Of a stretch of 64,000 bases of DNA, positions 1 through 10,390 are shown one piece after another. Under the pieces are notes generated by a model. That model searched no databases. It saw nothing but the letters and a program-made list of their open reading frames with translations, and had not been told where the DNA came from. The stretch covers positions 22,249,501 through 22,313,500 of the forward strand of contig CATNEN010000001.1 of assembly GCA_950097015.1 (NCBI GenBank). The letters run 5' to 3'. A program made the translations under genes and the position numbers. Every line of letters begins with the position of its first letter. The stretch's first letter is position 1. The DNA comes from Macrostomum hystrix (Eukaryota > Platyhelminthes > Macrostomidae).

Positions 1-118
1 AAAAGACAGCTGTTGAGGACGTCTCTGTGGGTGACGTTCGTACTGCATTTAAGTAGCATGAGTAGGTTCTTAGCTTGCCGCTCTTAAGCCTTAATGGACA
101 AGCGTATTTTGTTTGCAG

Positions 119-2839
119 AAAAAGCTGCAGAGACTAGCGAAGATCATCATTCAAGGAGACTTCGGACAGATGCGAGAGCTGGCAACGCGTGAGCTGGTGA
201 CGGCGATCGATGAGAACCGGCAAACAGTTCTCATGCTGACGGCGGACGCTCGCGACACTCCCGTGCAGACTGAGAAGTGCATCCTGTACCTGTTTGAGCG
301 CGGCGCAAAACCGATAGCGACTGACTCAGCTGGCGACACGGCTGCTCACTTCGCAGCCAGGCGGGACAACCTCCGGATCCTGGCCCTGCTGCCGTTCAAC
401 GCAAAATGGCTGCGGAACAAGCAGGGAGCGACACCGCTGATGGAGGCTGTACGAGCTGGCAGCCTTAGATGCGCCAAGCACCTGCTGCACCTACTGAGAC
501 AGCAGAGGTACAATGAATGCACGCAGCTTGGTAACTCAAAGAGAAAGAAGCTACTGGGTCTGAAGGATCTCAGTGGTAGGACTGCACTCGATATCGCCCT
601 TCAGATTGATAGGCCAGACCTGGCCAGCAGCATCGATCGGTGAGCCTTCAGCTGTACTCGATATTTGTTTCATCGTAAAAGAGTTTAGTGTACAGCGCCT
701 CTTTAATTTCAGGGAGATGTTTCTCATCGCCAATCAGGACGGTCTGATTTCCAACCTTCCAGTGTTGGTGAGCATTTCCAACCTAATATCTTTGCTGACG
801 GTCAGATTCTAACTAAATCCGCTGTTGCTTTCAGGAAACTACAGTTCGAGAGAATCTTGAATTGCTGCTTAGATCGGGTGACATCGCTAGGGTCCAACAA
901 GAAGTGACCTGCAACACTTGCGACCTACCTGACCGTCTGGGGGCTACCATCTTGATGCGGCAATTTCAGCAGACCGAGCTTCTAGATGAAGCTCTGTGTC
1001 AGAAGCTGCTTGAGCTGACTGATCCAACCTGCGCTGACGTGTGGGCTGCCCGTTGCTTGCACTGGGCTGTGGCCAGCGGGAACTCTGCAGCCGTTCGCTC
1101 CCTACTCATTGCTGGTGCCTCAGTCAACAGTCGAGCTCTCTGCGGCTCCACGCCACTCATGTGGGCAGCTGTTTTCACGCCGGTAGATGCTGCCGCCACA
1201 ATTGGCAAGGCGCTGCTGGCCGCTGGATCGAACTGGTGCCTGAAGGACAAGCGGAAGAGGACTGCACTGCTTCTGGCTGAAGAGCATGAAAAGTTTGAGC
1301 TAGCTGAGCTTCTTCGGGGGTACGTCTTTGTGATTTGTGACCTCGTATGTTGTAAGTTTTTCCTGTTTTGAAACTCTCTCACTAAAGTTAAATTTTAGGT
1401 ACAAAGAAAAGAAGTACTTCGATGAACCTTTGGAGCTACCGTGAGATTCGAAATACTCTAATATACGCTCATAAAGAGTGAGCCTTCACATTAACGCTTT
1501 TCTGAAACTTCCCTTTCGCATGTGCAGGCCTCCGTTCCTGAAAAAGTGGGACTTCGAGCGAGCCTTGGGAAGAGGAGGCTACGGCCGAGTTGATCAAGTG
1601 CTCACGGACAGAGGCATCAGGTGCGCTGCGAAGACCATCAGACTGCCATTACAGGGAAGCGATCAAATAGATTCGATTAGGAGAAAAATTGATCAAACAG
1701 TGGAGAGTGAAAAGAACCTGTGTCGACTGCGACATGACAATATTGTACTCTTCTACCACATCACCGTGAAAGATTCTATTAACGCTGTGCTGTTTATGGA
1801 GCTTCTGGATGGCCGCACATTGGAGATTTACATAAACAAACAGCCTCTTAACGAGTGTACTGTTCGATATTTTAGCATTCAGGTATGGTCTCAATTAAAG
1901 TTTAATGCGAGTTTTTGTACTGTACTTTTTTATTGAAATGCGCACGCCGATTGGGTGCTGATTTTTTTGTTTATTTGATGTTGGTAAAAAAAGGCTGAAC
2001 AATTCGATTTAAAAAAGGCGATAGAAAAACAGTAGCATGCATAATTTTAATTTTAGGTGAATAAAATATTTGAAATTTGCAAACAAAGACATTAATTAAA
2101 ACAAAAAAGAACGATTGAAATTGAAGAGAAAATTAAAACCGAGACTGAAATCACTTCGCTCACGCAAGGAGAATAGCCATTGTGTTTTTGCGAGTTACGA
2201 TCAAATATAAGAAAACTAAAACTCAAACTAGCTCGTACAATCAAGCATTTTAACTATGGGCCTCAGGGCAGTGGCTTTTTTATCTAGCTTCAAGTATGCT
2301 TTCTATGAAGTCCACAAAACTGTCTGTTAATTCTGTGCTTTCTTGTGCAGATCTGCAGCGCACTGCAGTGCATCCATAGCCAGAGTCCGCCTGTACTTCA
2401 CAGGGACGTCAACTGCACCAACATCATGGTACTCGAAGACAGCAAGCGAATCAAGCTGATCGACTTCGGCCTGTCAATCAGTTTAAATCAATCAGTCAGC
2501 CATGTATCAGGCTCAGCTATACCCATCGGCACTCTGAACTTCTTGGCTCCGGAACTCTTGGGGTACAATGAGACCACAAGTGTCCAATACTGCAGAGAGA
2601 CTGACGTCTGGGCGTTCGGCTGCTCCGTGTACCAAATGGCCACAGGCGCCAGACCCCACGCCAGCGTGGCCAACCTGCTGCAACTGGCGCTGAAGCTGAA
2701 TAATTCGGGGGCTCCCGCCTTGTCAGAGGACTGCTCGGCGGAGCTGCGCTGTTTCTACGCCTGCTGTTCCGCGATGGAGCGTCAGAAGCGAAAGACAGCT
2801 GACGAGCTGATCTGTCACCCGTTTCTAAGAGCCAAGTGA
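119..2839 (+). CDS. Ankyrin-repeat protein kinase, MAP3K-like (5' partial)
   Basis: Exons 119-639, 713-767, 835-1319, 1399-1440, 1528-1882 and 2351-2839 join in phase (GT-AG) into 648 residues. The first visible exon follows a TTTGTTTGCAG acceptor, so the start lies left of the window. Residues 1 to about 360 hold roughly five or six ankyrin repeats (TPLMEA, TALDIA, CLHWAVASGN, TPLMWAA). A kinase domain follows: glycine loop GRGGYG at 382-387, the ATP-binding lysine at about 403, HRD at 503-505, DFG at 524-526, APE-like LAPE, and DVWAFGC of helix F. Layout and subdomains resemble STE11/MAP3K kinases. Oddity: the catalytic loop reads HRDVNCTN, so the usual lysine two residues after Asp505 is Asn507. 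NEK10 is a known kinase with a substitution at this site. It is probably a cytosolic signalling protein with ankyrin-mediated partner binding. The kinase identity is firm; the subfamily is not. Confidence 0.9.
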
Positions 2840-3180
2840 CTTTAATGTGCCGTGCCAAACCACCGCTATGTACAAGCAAAATGTACTTCAATTCAAAATG
2901 ACAAATGTAAATATTTGGACAATCTGCCCCCGTCTGCCTTCTGAACTGTGCACCTATTTTTAATTAATAGCCTTTCCTTGTGCCGCGACCGCGACGCCTC
3001 ATCTAGGCACTCTACTTCTTGCAATCGAAGCATCTTCAGGCTTACTGTAGTCTTCAAGCATTACTGTAACTAATTGCTGAAACCTCAGATTTCCACCAAC
3101 TTATTTCTCACTTTTCTTAAGCTTTACCTCAAAGTAAAATGTTAAGGTAAGAGTCAAGTATTGAATTACGTATAATATCT
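2840..3180. other. 3' flank of the ankyrin-kinase gene, no feature seen
   Basis: AT-rich sequence between the kinase stop codon and the edge of the inverted duplication. No coding exon, SINE or array is visible. It probably contains the 3' UTR. Confidence 0.4.
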
Positions 3181-4436
3181 GGACACCCGTTTACCTCTCG
3201 CTTTTAACCTCAATCTCGATGCTATTTCGGTTTGGGAAGACTTCTTGTCTACTTTGAAGGACATCATTTTAATGATTAAAGAACAAGTAAATAATGATTT
3301 TCTATTTTATCAATTTGAATGCAAGAATTCACTCATGTGACATGCTCATTACAAAAACTGACTCGCAATACATGAAAATGTGGCACTGAGGTAACAGCCA
3401 GGAGCGATTGTTCGTGTTGAAAGTGCAGTCTCATTTTACGCTGGACTTTGTTCGCCAGACCAGGAAGCAGTACCTGTGAAACTTGAACACCACACAGAAG
3501 CCGGCCATGTGAGTGAACCAGGCCCAGAACTGACCCGATGTGACCACCACCTGCCAGCTAGCACCGAACTTGTCGTCCAGCTCCTCCTTCAGCTCCCTTG
3601 GAAGAATCTGCGGGGCGCAGGGATGGGGATCTTGCTGTGGGTGGTTGAAGAGGATCTTCCAGCTATGAGGTCGAAGAGGGGGCTCTTCTGATCAACGTCG
3701 ACTGAAACTTGTTGAGATGCTCTTCCGAGTGGGACAGTTTTCGCTGGCTTGACGCGGGTCCTACGATCCGATACGGCATTGTAAAGGAATACATCAGGCT
3801 AGAACTCACCTGTTCATTGACTTTGCGCCTGTTGAGAATGAGTCTCACTGAGTCAGCAATGTGCTCCACCAGTTCCTGAGACATATCGCAGCTGATCAGC
3901 TGAACATCTTCGAGGTGCTTTCTTGGAGGCAGAAACTGGCCATCAAAATAGTTGCTAGGCAGTGGCGGCAGGTGCAGCTGCATAACAAAACCAAGGTGTG
4001 CCTCTCGTGAGCTTTCTCAGAGGCGCTGGTACTCTGACCCGTTTCTGCTCAAAAGTTTGTCAACTGCTGCTTTGGTCAGCTTGCCTTCTAGACACTTGTA
4101 TTTGAAGCAGTTGGTCGCTTTCGAGACAGAGAGGTCAGCCATTGTCCGATAGCTCTCGCATCGCATGTAGCTCGAGTACATTCACACCAGCCACACAGCC
4201 ATACACAGCCTAGTGATTCATGGTCTGAGGCACAATAGGAACCCGACACGCTCATGTGTCTGCCTCGTTGAAGAGCAGCAAGGAAAACATTTCGTGTGGG
4301 AGGTCGGAGGGTCGGATGAATAAAAGATTATTTACTCAGCAGGCATATCGATTGCAGCTGAGTTGACACGAGCTCTCAGACTCTTTTGCGTATCGTAGGC
4401 GTGCTTTTACCAGCAATAAAGTTCAAAGGACTCGGG
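3180..4436 (-). repeat. Inverted segmental duplication, left arm
   Basis: This 1.25-kb block is nearly identical, in reverse complement, to 35279-36552. Shared landmarks run from the AAACGGGTGTC edge (3185) to the GGACTCGGGTGAAA edge (4434). Coding and non-coding parts are equally similar and the intron is retained, so it is a genomic duplication and not a retrocopy. The arms lie about 31 kb apart. Confidence 0.93.
3431..3983 (-). CDS. Dynein light chain (LC8/DYNLL-like), copy 1
   Basis: Two exons, 3983-3810 and 3607-3431, give 116 residues. The C-terminal half fits the dynein light chain domain: an amphipathic helix (PRELKEELDDKFG), then a strand with SWQVVV and the FTHMAGFCVVFKF strand pair in the place of the LC8 TWHCIVG and FGSYVTH segments. 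Dynein light chains dimerise and bind dynein intermediate chain and other partners; ciliated invertebrates have many divergent paralogues. An extra in-frame stretch beginning at 4142 is closed by a TGA at 4019-4017, just upstream of the chosen ATG. The same TGA is present in copy 2. It may be a leader ORF, an unrecognised splice variant or a decayed N terminus. Copy 1 differs from copy 2 at a few residues, for example Met for Thr in FTH(M/T)AGF. Confidence 0.75.
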
Positions 4437-4468
4437 TGAAAGAAAAACAAACATTTTCTATTTGTTTC

Positions 4469-4960
4469 AGCCTTGCACAATTGCTCCAATCGACCTGGGT
4501 GGCATTGGTGGTGCCTTCTGCATTGTACTCAATGGCGGCAAGCTGACGGCACCGCCCGATGAGGCCACCCTGGTGATTCTGCTCGAAATTCTGCAGGCAA
4601 AGCACCTAGCCATGGGGAGCCGCCTCCACCTCTGAAACTGTTCATGGAGCAGCTACGGTTTGGAAGCGTTCCTGGTCGGACCGCGAGCGGGTTCGGCTTC
4701 GGTGGCTTTGCACGCTGCAATTTGCAACTTCCAAGGAGACTTCGGACAGGTGCGAGAGCTGGCAACGCGTGAGCTGGTGACGGCGATCGATGAGAACCGG
4801 CAAACAGATCTCATGCTGACGGCGGACGCTCGCGACACTCCCGTGCAGACTGAGAAGTGCATCCTGTATATGTTTGAGCGCGGCGCGCGACTGACCCAAC
4901 TGGCGACACGGCTGCTCACTGGCCAGGCGGGACAACCGCATGGATATTTTTTTCCATGGC
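4469..4960 (+). pseudogene. Broken fragment of the ankyrin-kinase gene
   Basis: 4732-4940 is nearly identical to 151-370 of the ankyrin-kinase gene, from CAAGGAGACTTCGGACAG onward. It has small internal deletions around 4885-4925 and loses similarity after GGCGGGACAACC. Reading frames close shortly afterwards and no kinase part follows. The preceding 4469-4730, after a TTTGTTTCAG-like site, may derive from upstream exons of the same gene that lie outside the window; this cannot be tested here. It abuts the end of the inverted duplication at 4436, so both probably arose in the same rearrangement-prone interval. Confidence 0.8.
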
Positions 4961-5449
4961 TATTTTAGCTCCACTGTTTTCGTTGTAACCCCCACCCCGA
5001 ATGCTTTTTCGATGTTACAGATTTCTGGACTCGTAGGAACCAAAGGTCAATTCACTGTCTTTAAAATCAATGCTACGTATAGCTTTAACTGTATTTGATA
5101 TATTTTCGTGTAAATTAAAAAGCAAAATTGGCAATGACACAGCTTTAAGAACTCTGTCACCCGATACTAGTTCACCAGAACATTCACACTTCTCAAAAAA
5201 CTGTCTAATACTCTACTGTAAGTAGAGACTGCTAGGTTGGATTGAACTGAGCACTTTTCTACTTGCGTGTAAGATCTAACTGAACTTTAACTGGTTAAAT
5301 ATGGACCCACTATCAGGGTACTATCAGTACGTTGTCGTTATTTCGAAATTTAATTTTAAAAAATTTAAGTTAGATTTTCAGATGGTCGACATTGTTACAT
5401 GATAAAATTTTATGAGCAGAAAAATTATGCCTGTATCTGGTGGTTCTTG
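4961..5449. other. Gene-free AT-rich stretch
   Basis: No convincing coding exon, SINE or tandem array is seen. Confidence 0.4.
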
Positions 5450-5620
5450 TCACCAGACACCCCGCCGAGAATCGTTGAATATCTGGACGATGCCGGTGTT
5501 TTGTGATTTCGTAGGTTTGTTGTCTTGAGCTGAAAATCTTGGCCCATGTTCTGGATTTTCATGAAGATTGGTTGGCTGTCTTGGCGAGATACAGACAAGA
5601 ATGTGGTTATTCGTGATCGT
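5430..5620 (+). repeat. Dispersed repeat, copy 1 (pair with 41630-41790)
   Basis: A block with TGGTGGTTCTTGTCACCAGA followed by AGAATCGTTGAATATCT and CGATGCC...TGTTTTGT also occurs at 41630-41790 with point changes. It does not belong to either SINE family in the window. It is probably a piece of an interspersed element. Confidence 0.65.
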
Positions 5621-6103
5621 TCTATTGTTAATAAACTTTAGCAGCTCATACCCTGTGGTCGACACGCGCACTAATAGTGTATTTTAAGCAGCACTTTAGT
5701 CTATTCAAACTAAAATGGAAAAGCAAAGTTCTGTTCATAACGCTTTTATTAAACGAAGAGCTTGAGTACTCGCAGACAACAACCAAATGGAGATCTGTAG
5801 CCCTCCGCAAACATAGCTCATTCGCTCAATCTCAGACTCAAATTACAATAGGCAGTCATGCGCGCTTGTACACCAAGCCAGCTTTGTTAGCCTGGAAGAG
5901 CGAGTCTTTTTTCCAGGAAATTTTATCCACAATGCAAATTTTTATAGGAAAATTAATGAATAAAATTAATATCAAACAGAACTGCCTTTGTGTGCACTCT
6001 AAATTTAGCTACATAGCCAGTTGCACGTATTCATATACTCATCTATATAACCAGTTGCACAAGCGCAATTTAGACGTAGGTTATTTTAACCCGGCCCTCT
6101 AAA
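5621..6103. other. Upstream region of the PCIF1-like gene
   Basis: AT-rich. An open frame at 5677-6102 has no recognisable domain or coding character and is not called. The region presumably holds the promoter and 5' UTR of the gene starting at 6104. Confidence 0.35.
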
Positions 6104-7180
6104 ATGGCGGACGCAAGCCTTGAAGTCGAATATCGCCAGTACCAATTCCTAAAGAAACTGTTTCAGGTACTGCAAAGGGCTTTCCAAAACCCGGAGCACA
6201 CTTCTGAGAACGGGTTTGGTCGCTGGCTGCAGAATATTCAGCATTGGGATCAACTTCATCACAAATACCGCCTGCTTCCAAATCACCCAGATCCAGAGGG
6301 TGTCACCGGGGTTGAACTAGTGCGAATGCTTGAGGAGACTCTGCATGTTACGCAGGAACTGGCTGAAAGCGTGGCCCGAGACTTGTACAATAGCATTGAG
6401 GAGTTCCTGAGCTCTGACCACGACGAGGAACCGTTGACTAGCGTCACTGTCACGTACAATGAAAATCAGAATGAGGGCCAGATAATTGTTGGCGAGTTTA
6501 AAACTCCGAGATGTCATCGGGTCAGCTGTCTTGCGAAAAACTTCGGCATTAACGAGACAGCGCTCGTGTGTCTCCGCTACAACCAGCTGAGCAAGTTCCG
6601 TGGCGGAGAGTCGGGCATGAGCGTGACGGGACTGAACGCACTGCACGACGTCGGCCAGGTGCGGTTTGAAGGCTTCTCATCGCCGCTGAATTGTCGCCTG
6701 CTTGGTCAGGACGGCGTCAGCTTCTGCAGCCTGTTCCAGGACACTGACGCCGCCTTTGGCAGCCTGGGAAACTTTTTCCGCATCAGGCTGACCGACTATC
6801 CGGGCGGCTGGAGTCTGGGACCGCCGTTCGTGGAGCCTGTCCTGAACGACACCGCAACAAAGGTTGTGCGTACTCTGGATGAGACGGAGCCGGGAAAGTT
6901 CTGGTTCTTCGTCACCATGCCGAACTGGGAAGACAACCCGGGCTGGCAGACCCTTGAGCAATCGCAACACAAGGTAGCGAGATTCGACTTCGACAAAAAA
7001 CAGTTCTGGCAGCAGGACGACTACGGAGCCATCTACCATCCGAATGCGAAATACTGCGTCTTTGCTCTCGGCCAATTGCCCGACGAAGTTGACCTGGTCG
7101 AATTGCGGAACCGAATCTGCGTGGACGATGAGGCCACCGTTAGGGATGACTGGCTGGAGGCATGCGATGTTGAGGTGTAG
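6104..7180 (+). CDS. PCIF1-family cap adenosine methyltransferase-like protein, GPPF variant
   Basis: A single exon of 358 residues starting at the first ATG (ATGGCGGACGCA). Residues about 30-190 form a helical region. About 188-325 match the PCIF1 methyltransferase core in order: FSSPLNC (191-197), FCSLFQDTD followed by FGSLGNFF, PPF at 240-242, a buried strand ending FVTMPNW (about 269-275), LEQSQHK and the closing strand with YCVFALG. PCIF1 (CAPAM) makes N6,2'-O-dimethyladenosine at mRNA caps using an NPPF motif that binds the target adenine. Here the motif is GPPF with Gly239. There is no N-terminal WW domain, which in PCIF1 binds phosphorylated RNA polymerase II, and the protein is about half the usual length. 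It may be a catalytically dead or altered paralogue. The full-length intact frame argues against a recent pseudogene. Confidence 0.82.
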   Translation: MADASLEVEYRQYQFLKKLFQVLQRAFQNPEHTSENGFGRWLQNIQHWDQLHHKYRLLPNHPDPEGVTGVELVRMLEETLHVTQELAESVARDLYNSIEEFLSSDHDEEPLTSVTVTYNENQNEGQIIVGEFKTPRCHRVSCLAKNFGINETALVCLRYNQLSKFRGGESGMSVTGLNALHDVGQVRFEGFSSPLNCRLLGQDGVSFCSLFQDTDAAFGSLGNFFRIRLTDYPGGWSLGPPFVEPVLNDTATKVVRTLDETEPGKFWFFVTMPNWEDNPGWQTLEQSQHKVARFDFDKKQFWQQDDYGAIYHPNAKYCVFALGQLPDEVDLVELRNRICVDDEATVRDDWLEACDVEV

Positions 7181-7612
7181 AATCTGCTTGTGACAAGTTA
7201 CTGTGTACCCCTTACTGCGGGAATTTTTGTAATGTCTAATTTCTCCACCAACATACTCTAACTTCCTCCTAATTATTCGATGATTGATATCATATTTAAT
7301 GCTCAAGCATGATTTTATAACAGTAGGAATCGATATTTCAACAAATTATATTTGTAAGACTAAATTATTTATAAGACTTTCAGCTGCTCAGAATACAAAT
7401 ATTGTCAGAGATAAGGATAATCAAAGTCATATTTTAATGACTAAAAATGAAATTGCATCTAATACTACTTTAGGTAGCATGCTATATAGGCTTGCTTTTA
7501 AGCGTGTATGTGGTGAATCATGGTGACAATGAAGCTGCATGACCTCAACGAATCACAACAGTAGTAACAGCAAAAGCAGAAATATTCATGCAGCAGCTAG
7601 TTCAGAGCCAAA
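7181..7612. other. 3' flank of the PCIF1-like gene, nothing recognised
   Basis: AT-rich sequence between two convergent genes. It probably holds both 3' UTRs. No repeats or exons were identified. Confidence 0.4.
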
Positions 7613-7653
7613 TCAGTTTTCATTAACATATCTTGATGAAGCTGAAGTCCATA

Positions 7654-7684
<31 letters not shown>

Positions 7685-9027
7685 AAGGTCTGCATTTTGT
7701 CTCGAGCTCAGCTGCAGCCGCGTCTTGTGCTCGCTGCGAAGCAGAGCCTGGCGAACTGAAAGGAGCAGCAAAATTATGTATTCTTTTACAAGCATTGGTG
7801 AGATTTTTGAACTACAAGGCAGTCTTTGCAGTTTTGCAGGATGTGTGGGGTACAGGCGCATCGTTTGGCGGTACGAAGGGATCGGTCGCAGAGCGTTTGC
7901 CTCAAACGTGTTCGCCTCTCGCACCAAGGTCCCTGAGCTCGATTACGCGGCGAAGCCACATTTATTTGGGGCGCAGCCGCGGAGAGAAGGCTTGGGGGCT
8001 TATCGTGCAATTTACGCCCTTAAAGGGCAACCTCCAAAGCACGTGACAGTGTACGCTGCCTGACTATGAGAAAGTCAGGGCAGATGTACACACCTGTGTG
8101 AGCGTGTGTGCCTGTGTACAGTATCTGTGTGCGTGTGTGCTCAGGAGTCAGCGAAATGGGCAGAATTGCCTCCTCGCTGGCTGCGGGTCTAGTGTCACCA
8201 AATGATGTGCCATTGCCCGCAGCCCTCCTGCACTTTTTATTATTTATTATTGGCAATGGTCGACCCGCCGACAGTGAGAAGTAAATTAAACGTATTCCGC
8301 TAAGCCCCTACGCAAACACCAGAACGGGGACGCATACAGCAGGTTTCTACATCAGCAATGACTTTTCATCCTTAGAAATTTTTTACTTTTTTGCCCTTCA
8401 AAAGCGCGAATCGTTCGACATGCCCCCAAGACCTTCGCTCCGCGGCCGCGCCCCAAATGAATGTGGCCTCACCGCGGATTCGAGCTCAGGAGTCTTGGTT
8501 CGCTGCTAAAAAGCAGAATTTTTCTATTGCAGCGAATATGTTGACAAACGTAGAATGGCTTCCCTCCCGGTCGCAAGTGACGCACCCATCCTGTCGATGT
8601 GGTCGGACATGGACAGTGTCACGACTATGAGCACGACGCACATTGCTAGAAGCAGAAACGCCACGGCCATCACCACCCGAGCGACTCGCTTCTGTTTGGC
8701 TGTGGGTCGATCGTCGGATTCCAGGCCGGCGGTGGCAAAGTTGCCGCACAGCGAGCCACCTTCAGCCAGGTCATGCCCGGCTGCCGTGTCCGCGGCCTGC
8801 GGAGCAACCAGGCGAGACAGCCGTGCCTGCTGAAGCTGCATGGCCGAGTCCTGATTGCCGAACAAAGCCAGGGCGGTGTTGGCTTGCGAAGGTCCGTAGG
8901 TGGTCGCTCCACCGAACTCGGCGGTCGTGTTGTTATCACAATCGCTTGGCGGCTCGGGCACACAGGATACGGACATTGGGTGTTGTGAAACGCTTTCACC
9001 TGGAGTTTTACAGTGAAAGCATTTCAA
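7613..9027 (-). CDS. Single-pass membrane protein with polyQ cytoplasmic tail
   Basis: Two exons, 9027-8586 and 7755-7613, join in phase 1 (donor G|GTGCGT, acceptor CCTTTCAG) into about 194 residues. Residues 1-110 are hydrophilic and rich in Ser, Thr, Gln and Ala, without a signal peptide. Residues about 115-140 form one strongly hydrophobic helix preceded by KQKR, which suggests the N terminus is cytosolic. A ten-glutamine run encoded by CAG repeats sits near the end, before LWTSASSRYVNEN. The ATG at 8976 is an alternative start, since a possible acceptor (AAACTCCAG) lies between the two. The intron contains one full SINE and a second fragment. The family was not recognised. Confidence 0.6.
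7879..8252 (+). mobile_element. tRNA-derived SINE (family A), full length
   Basis: Copy with a degraded A box, a recognisable B-box area (CCTGAGCTCGATTAC), the body CGCAGCCGCGGAGAGAAGGC, the GTACACACCTGTGTGAGCG segment and the end CAGCCCTCCTGCA, followed by a TTATT-rich tail. It lies in the intron of the minus-strand membrane-protein gene. Confidence 0.9.
8412..8510 (-). mobile_element. SINE family A, head fragment
   Basis: Antisense head region only (GCCCCCAAGACCTTCGCTCC to GAGCTCAGGAGTCTTGG). Body and tail are absent. Confidence 0.8.
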
Positions 9028-9230
9028 TCCGAATTGCTGGCTTAACGCACTGCGTCAGAGTGATTCTAGTTTGCAGTCCTGAGCACAGAATATTCACAGT
9101 CGACTCACAGCCAGTGACGAGGCAGTTCTGCACAATCCGCTTACCCTTGAGCACACACTCACACTCACGTCCTGATTGACGATTGACGCCCCTTCTGGTA
9201 TCGCCTGCTCAGTGTGAAAGCGTTCAGGAG

Positions 9231-9400
9231 AGCTGGTAGGCTATTATTTAGAACTTCGGACTTTTCACCAAGATGTCGGGAGTTCGAAACTCAGCCGAAG
9301 GGATTTATTGATCCCTAATGTCCCCTACTTTTTCAGCAGTCCACGGACTAAATAGTTGTACACAGCTGCGGCTGCGCCACTGACATTAGACCTGGACAAA
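9231..9400 (+). mobile_element. tRNA-derived SINE (family B), decayed copy
   Basis: Starts with a tRNA-like stretch (GGTAGGCTATT ... GGGAGTTCGAAACTC, resembling A and B boxes). It continues into AGTCCACGGACTAAATAGTTG, which is shared with the copies at 52550-52785 (antisense) and 32757-32812. Confidence 0.55.
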
Positions 9401-9639
9401 ATTCTCAACCGCTTGCATTCAGCCCTTCCATTCAGCAATGTAATGAGTAAACAAACTTACCTCGAGTTTAAATGAACCAAAAATAATGCTGCTTTGGCAT
9501 TAAAGTACTACATCTAATAGCATCACTGGTCGGTCGGTGTCTAGATTGGCCAGCTAGCCTTTTATATTTATAATCGATATATTAGAAAAAACTGCCAGGG
9601 CTTTTGAATCCAATTTCAAGTTATAAAGATTGGGACTGG

Positions 9640-10390
9640 CGACGGACCCGGCTTGGGCGATACCGAGGGCGCCTGCCTATATAGATCAGATAGTCGACTA
9701 ATTTTTCGGGTTGGATTTTCACTTTTCCCCTTCTTTTACGCCTGCTGCGCCGCTGTTGCAGAAAATGAGGGAGGCGGGGCGGAGGAGAGAAAGGGAAGGA
9801 AGAATTTGTTCCTGAGAGGGCCGCAGGAGCAACAGTGGTTGCCGCGCGGCACGCAGGCTTTCACTGGGGCCTGTAGTGTGCCTATAGGTAGGCGGGCAGC
9901 TATAAGTGAGAGGTGCAGAGGACGAAACGTCGAGCGCGAGGGATGAAAGTGACGAGAAGTGAGCTGACTGCTTCTACTCGTATGAGGCTGCAGAGGCGTC
10001 GGCACTCTCGCGAGGCGCAGGCTAAGGAGATCGGGACGAAGGGAGGGAGAGAGGGAGGCAGGAAGGGAGTTTGTGTCGAGTTTGTGGAAATCTCCTCAGT
10101 GGCTTCGTACAGCCAAGGGGATGCGGGGAGAGTGTGAAAGTGAGGGAAATAATTTGGTAGGGAAGTGAGGTGAGAGAATGTCTCGAGTTGAACGCAGGCA
10201 CACTCTAGGGAGGTGCGAGGAATAGGATGATAGGTGCGCGAACTTGAGAACGAGGGGCAAAGTAATTAGCCAGAAAATAGATGGCAAACCATCGAGGGGC
10301 CTTGCAGAGGCGTCGAGAGCCGCATAGAGCTCTGAAACTGAGGTGCTGGGCGTCATCTCAGCTCAGAGAGGCTGTCATCGATTGAGCATA
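9640..10390. other. GC- and purine-rich intergenic block, no gene supported
   Basis: Purine-rich on the plus strand (for example GGGAGGCGGGGCGGAGGAG, GGGAGGGAGAGAGGGAGG). Open frames on both strands reflect the composition and show no domain. It could be a promoter or 5' UTR area; nothing decides this. Confidence 0.3.

Noticed and set aside
5677-6102. 141-codon open frame upstream of the PCIF1-like gene
   Set aside because: AT-rich codons unlike confirmed exons and no recognisable domain.
9653-10356. Several short open frames in the purine-rich block
   Set aside because: They reflect composition; no domain or splice structure.
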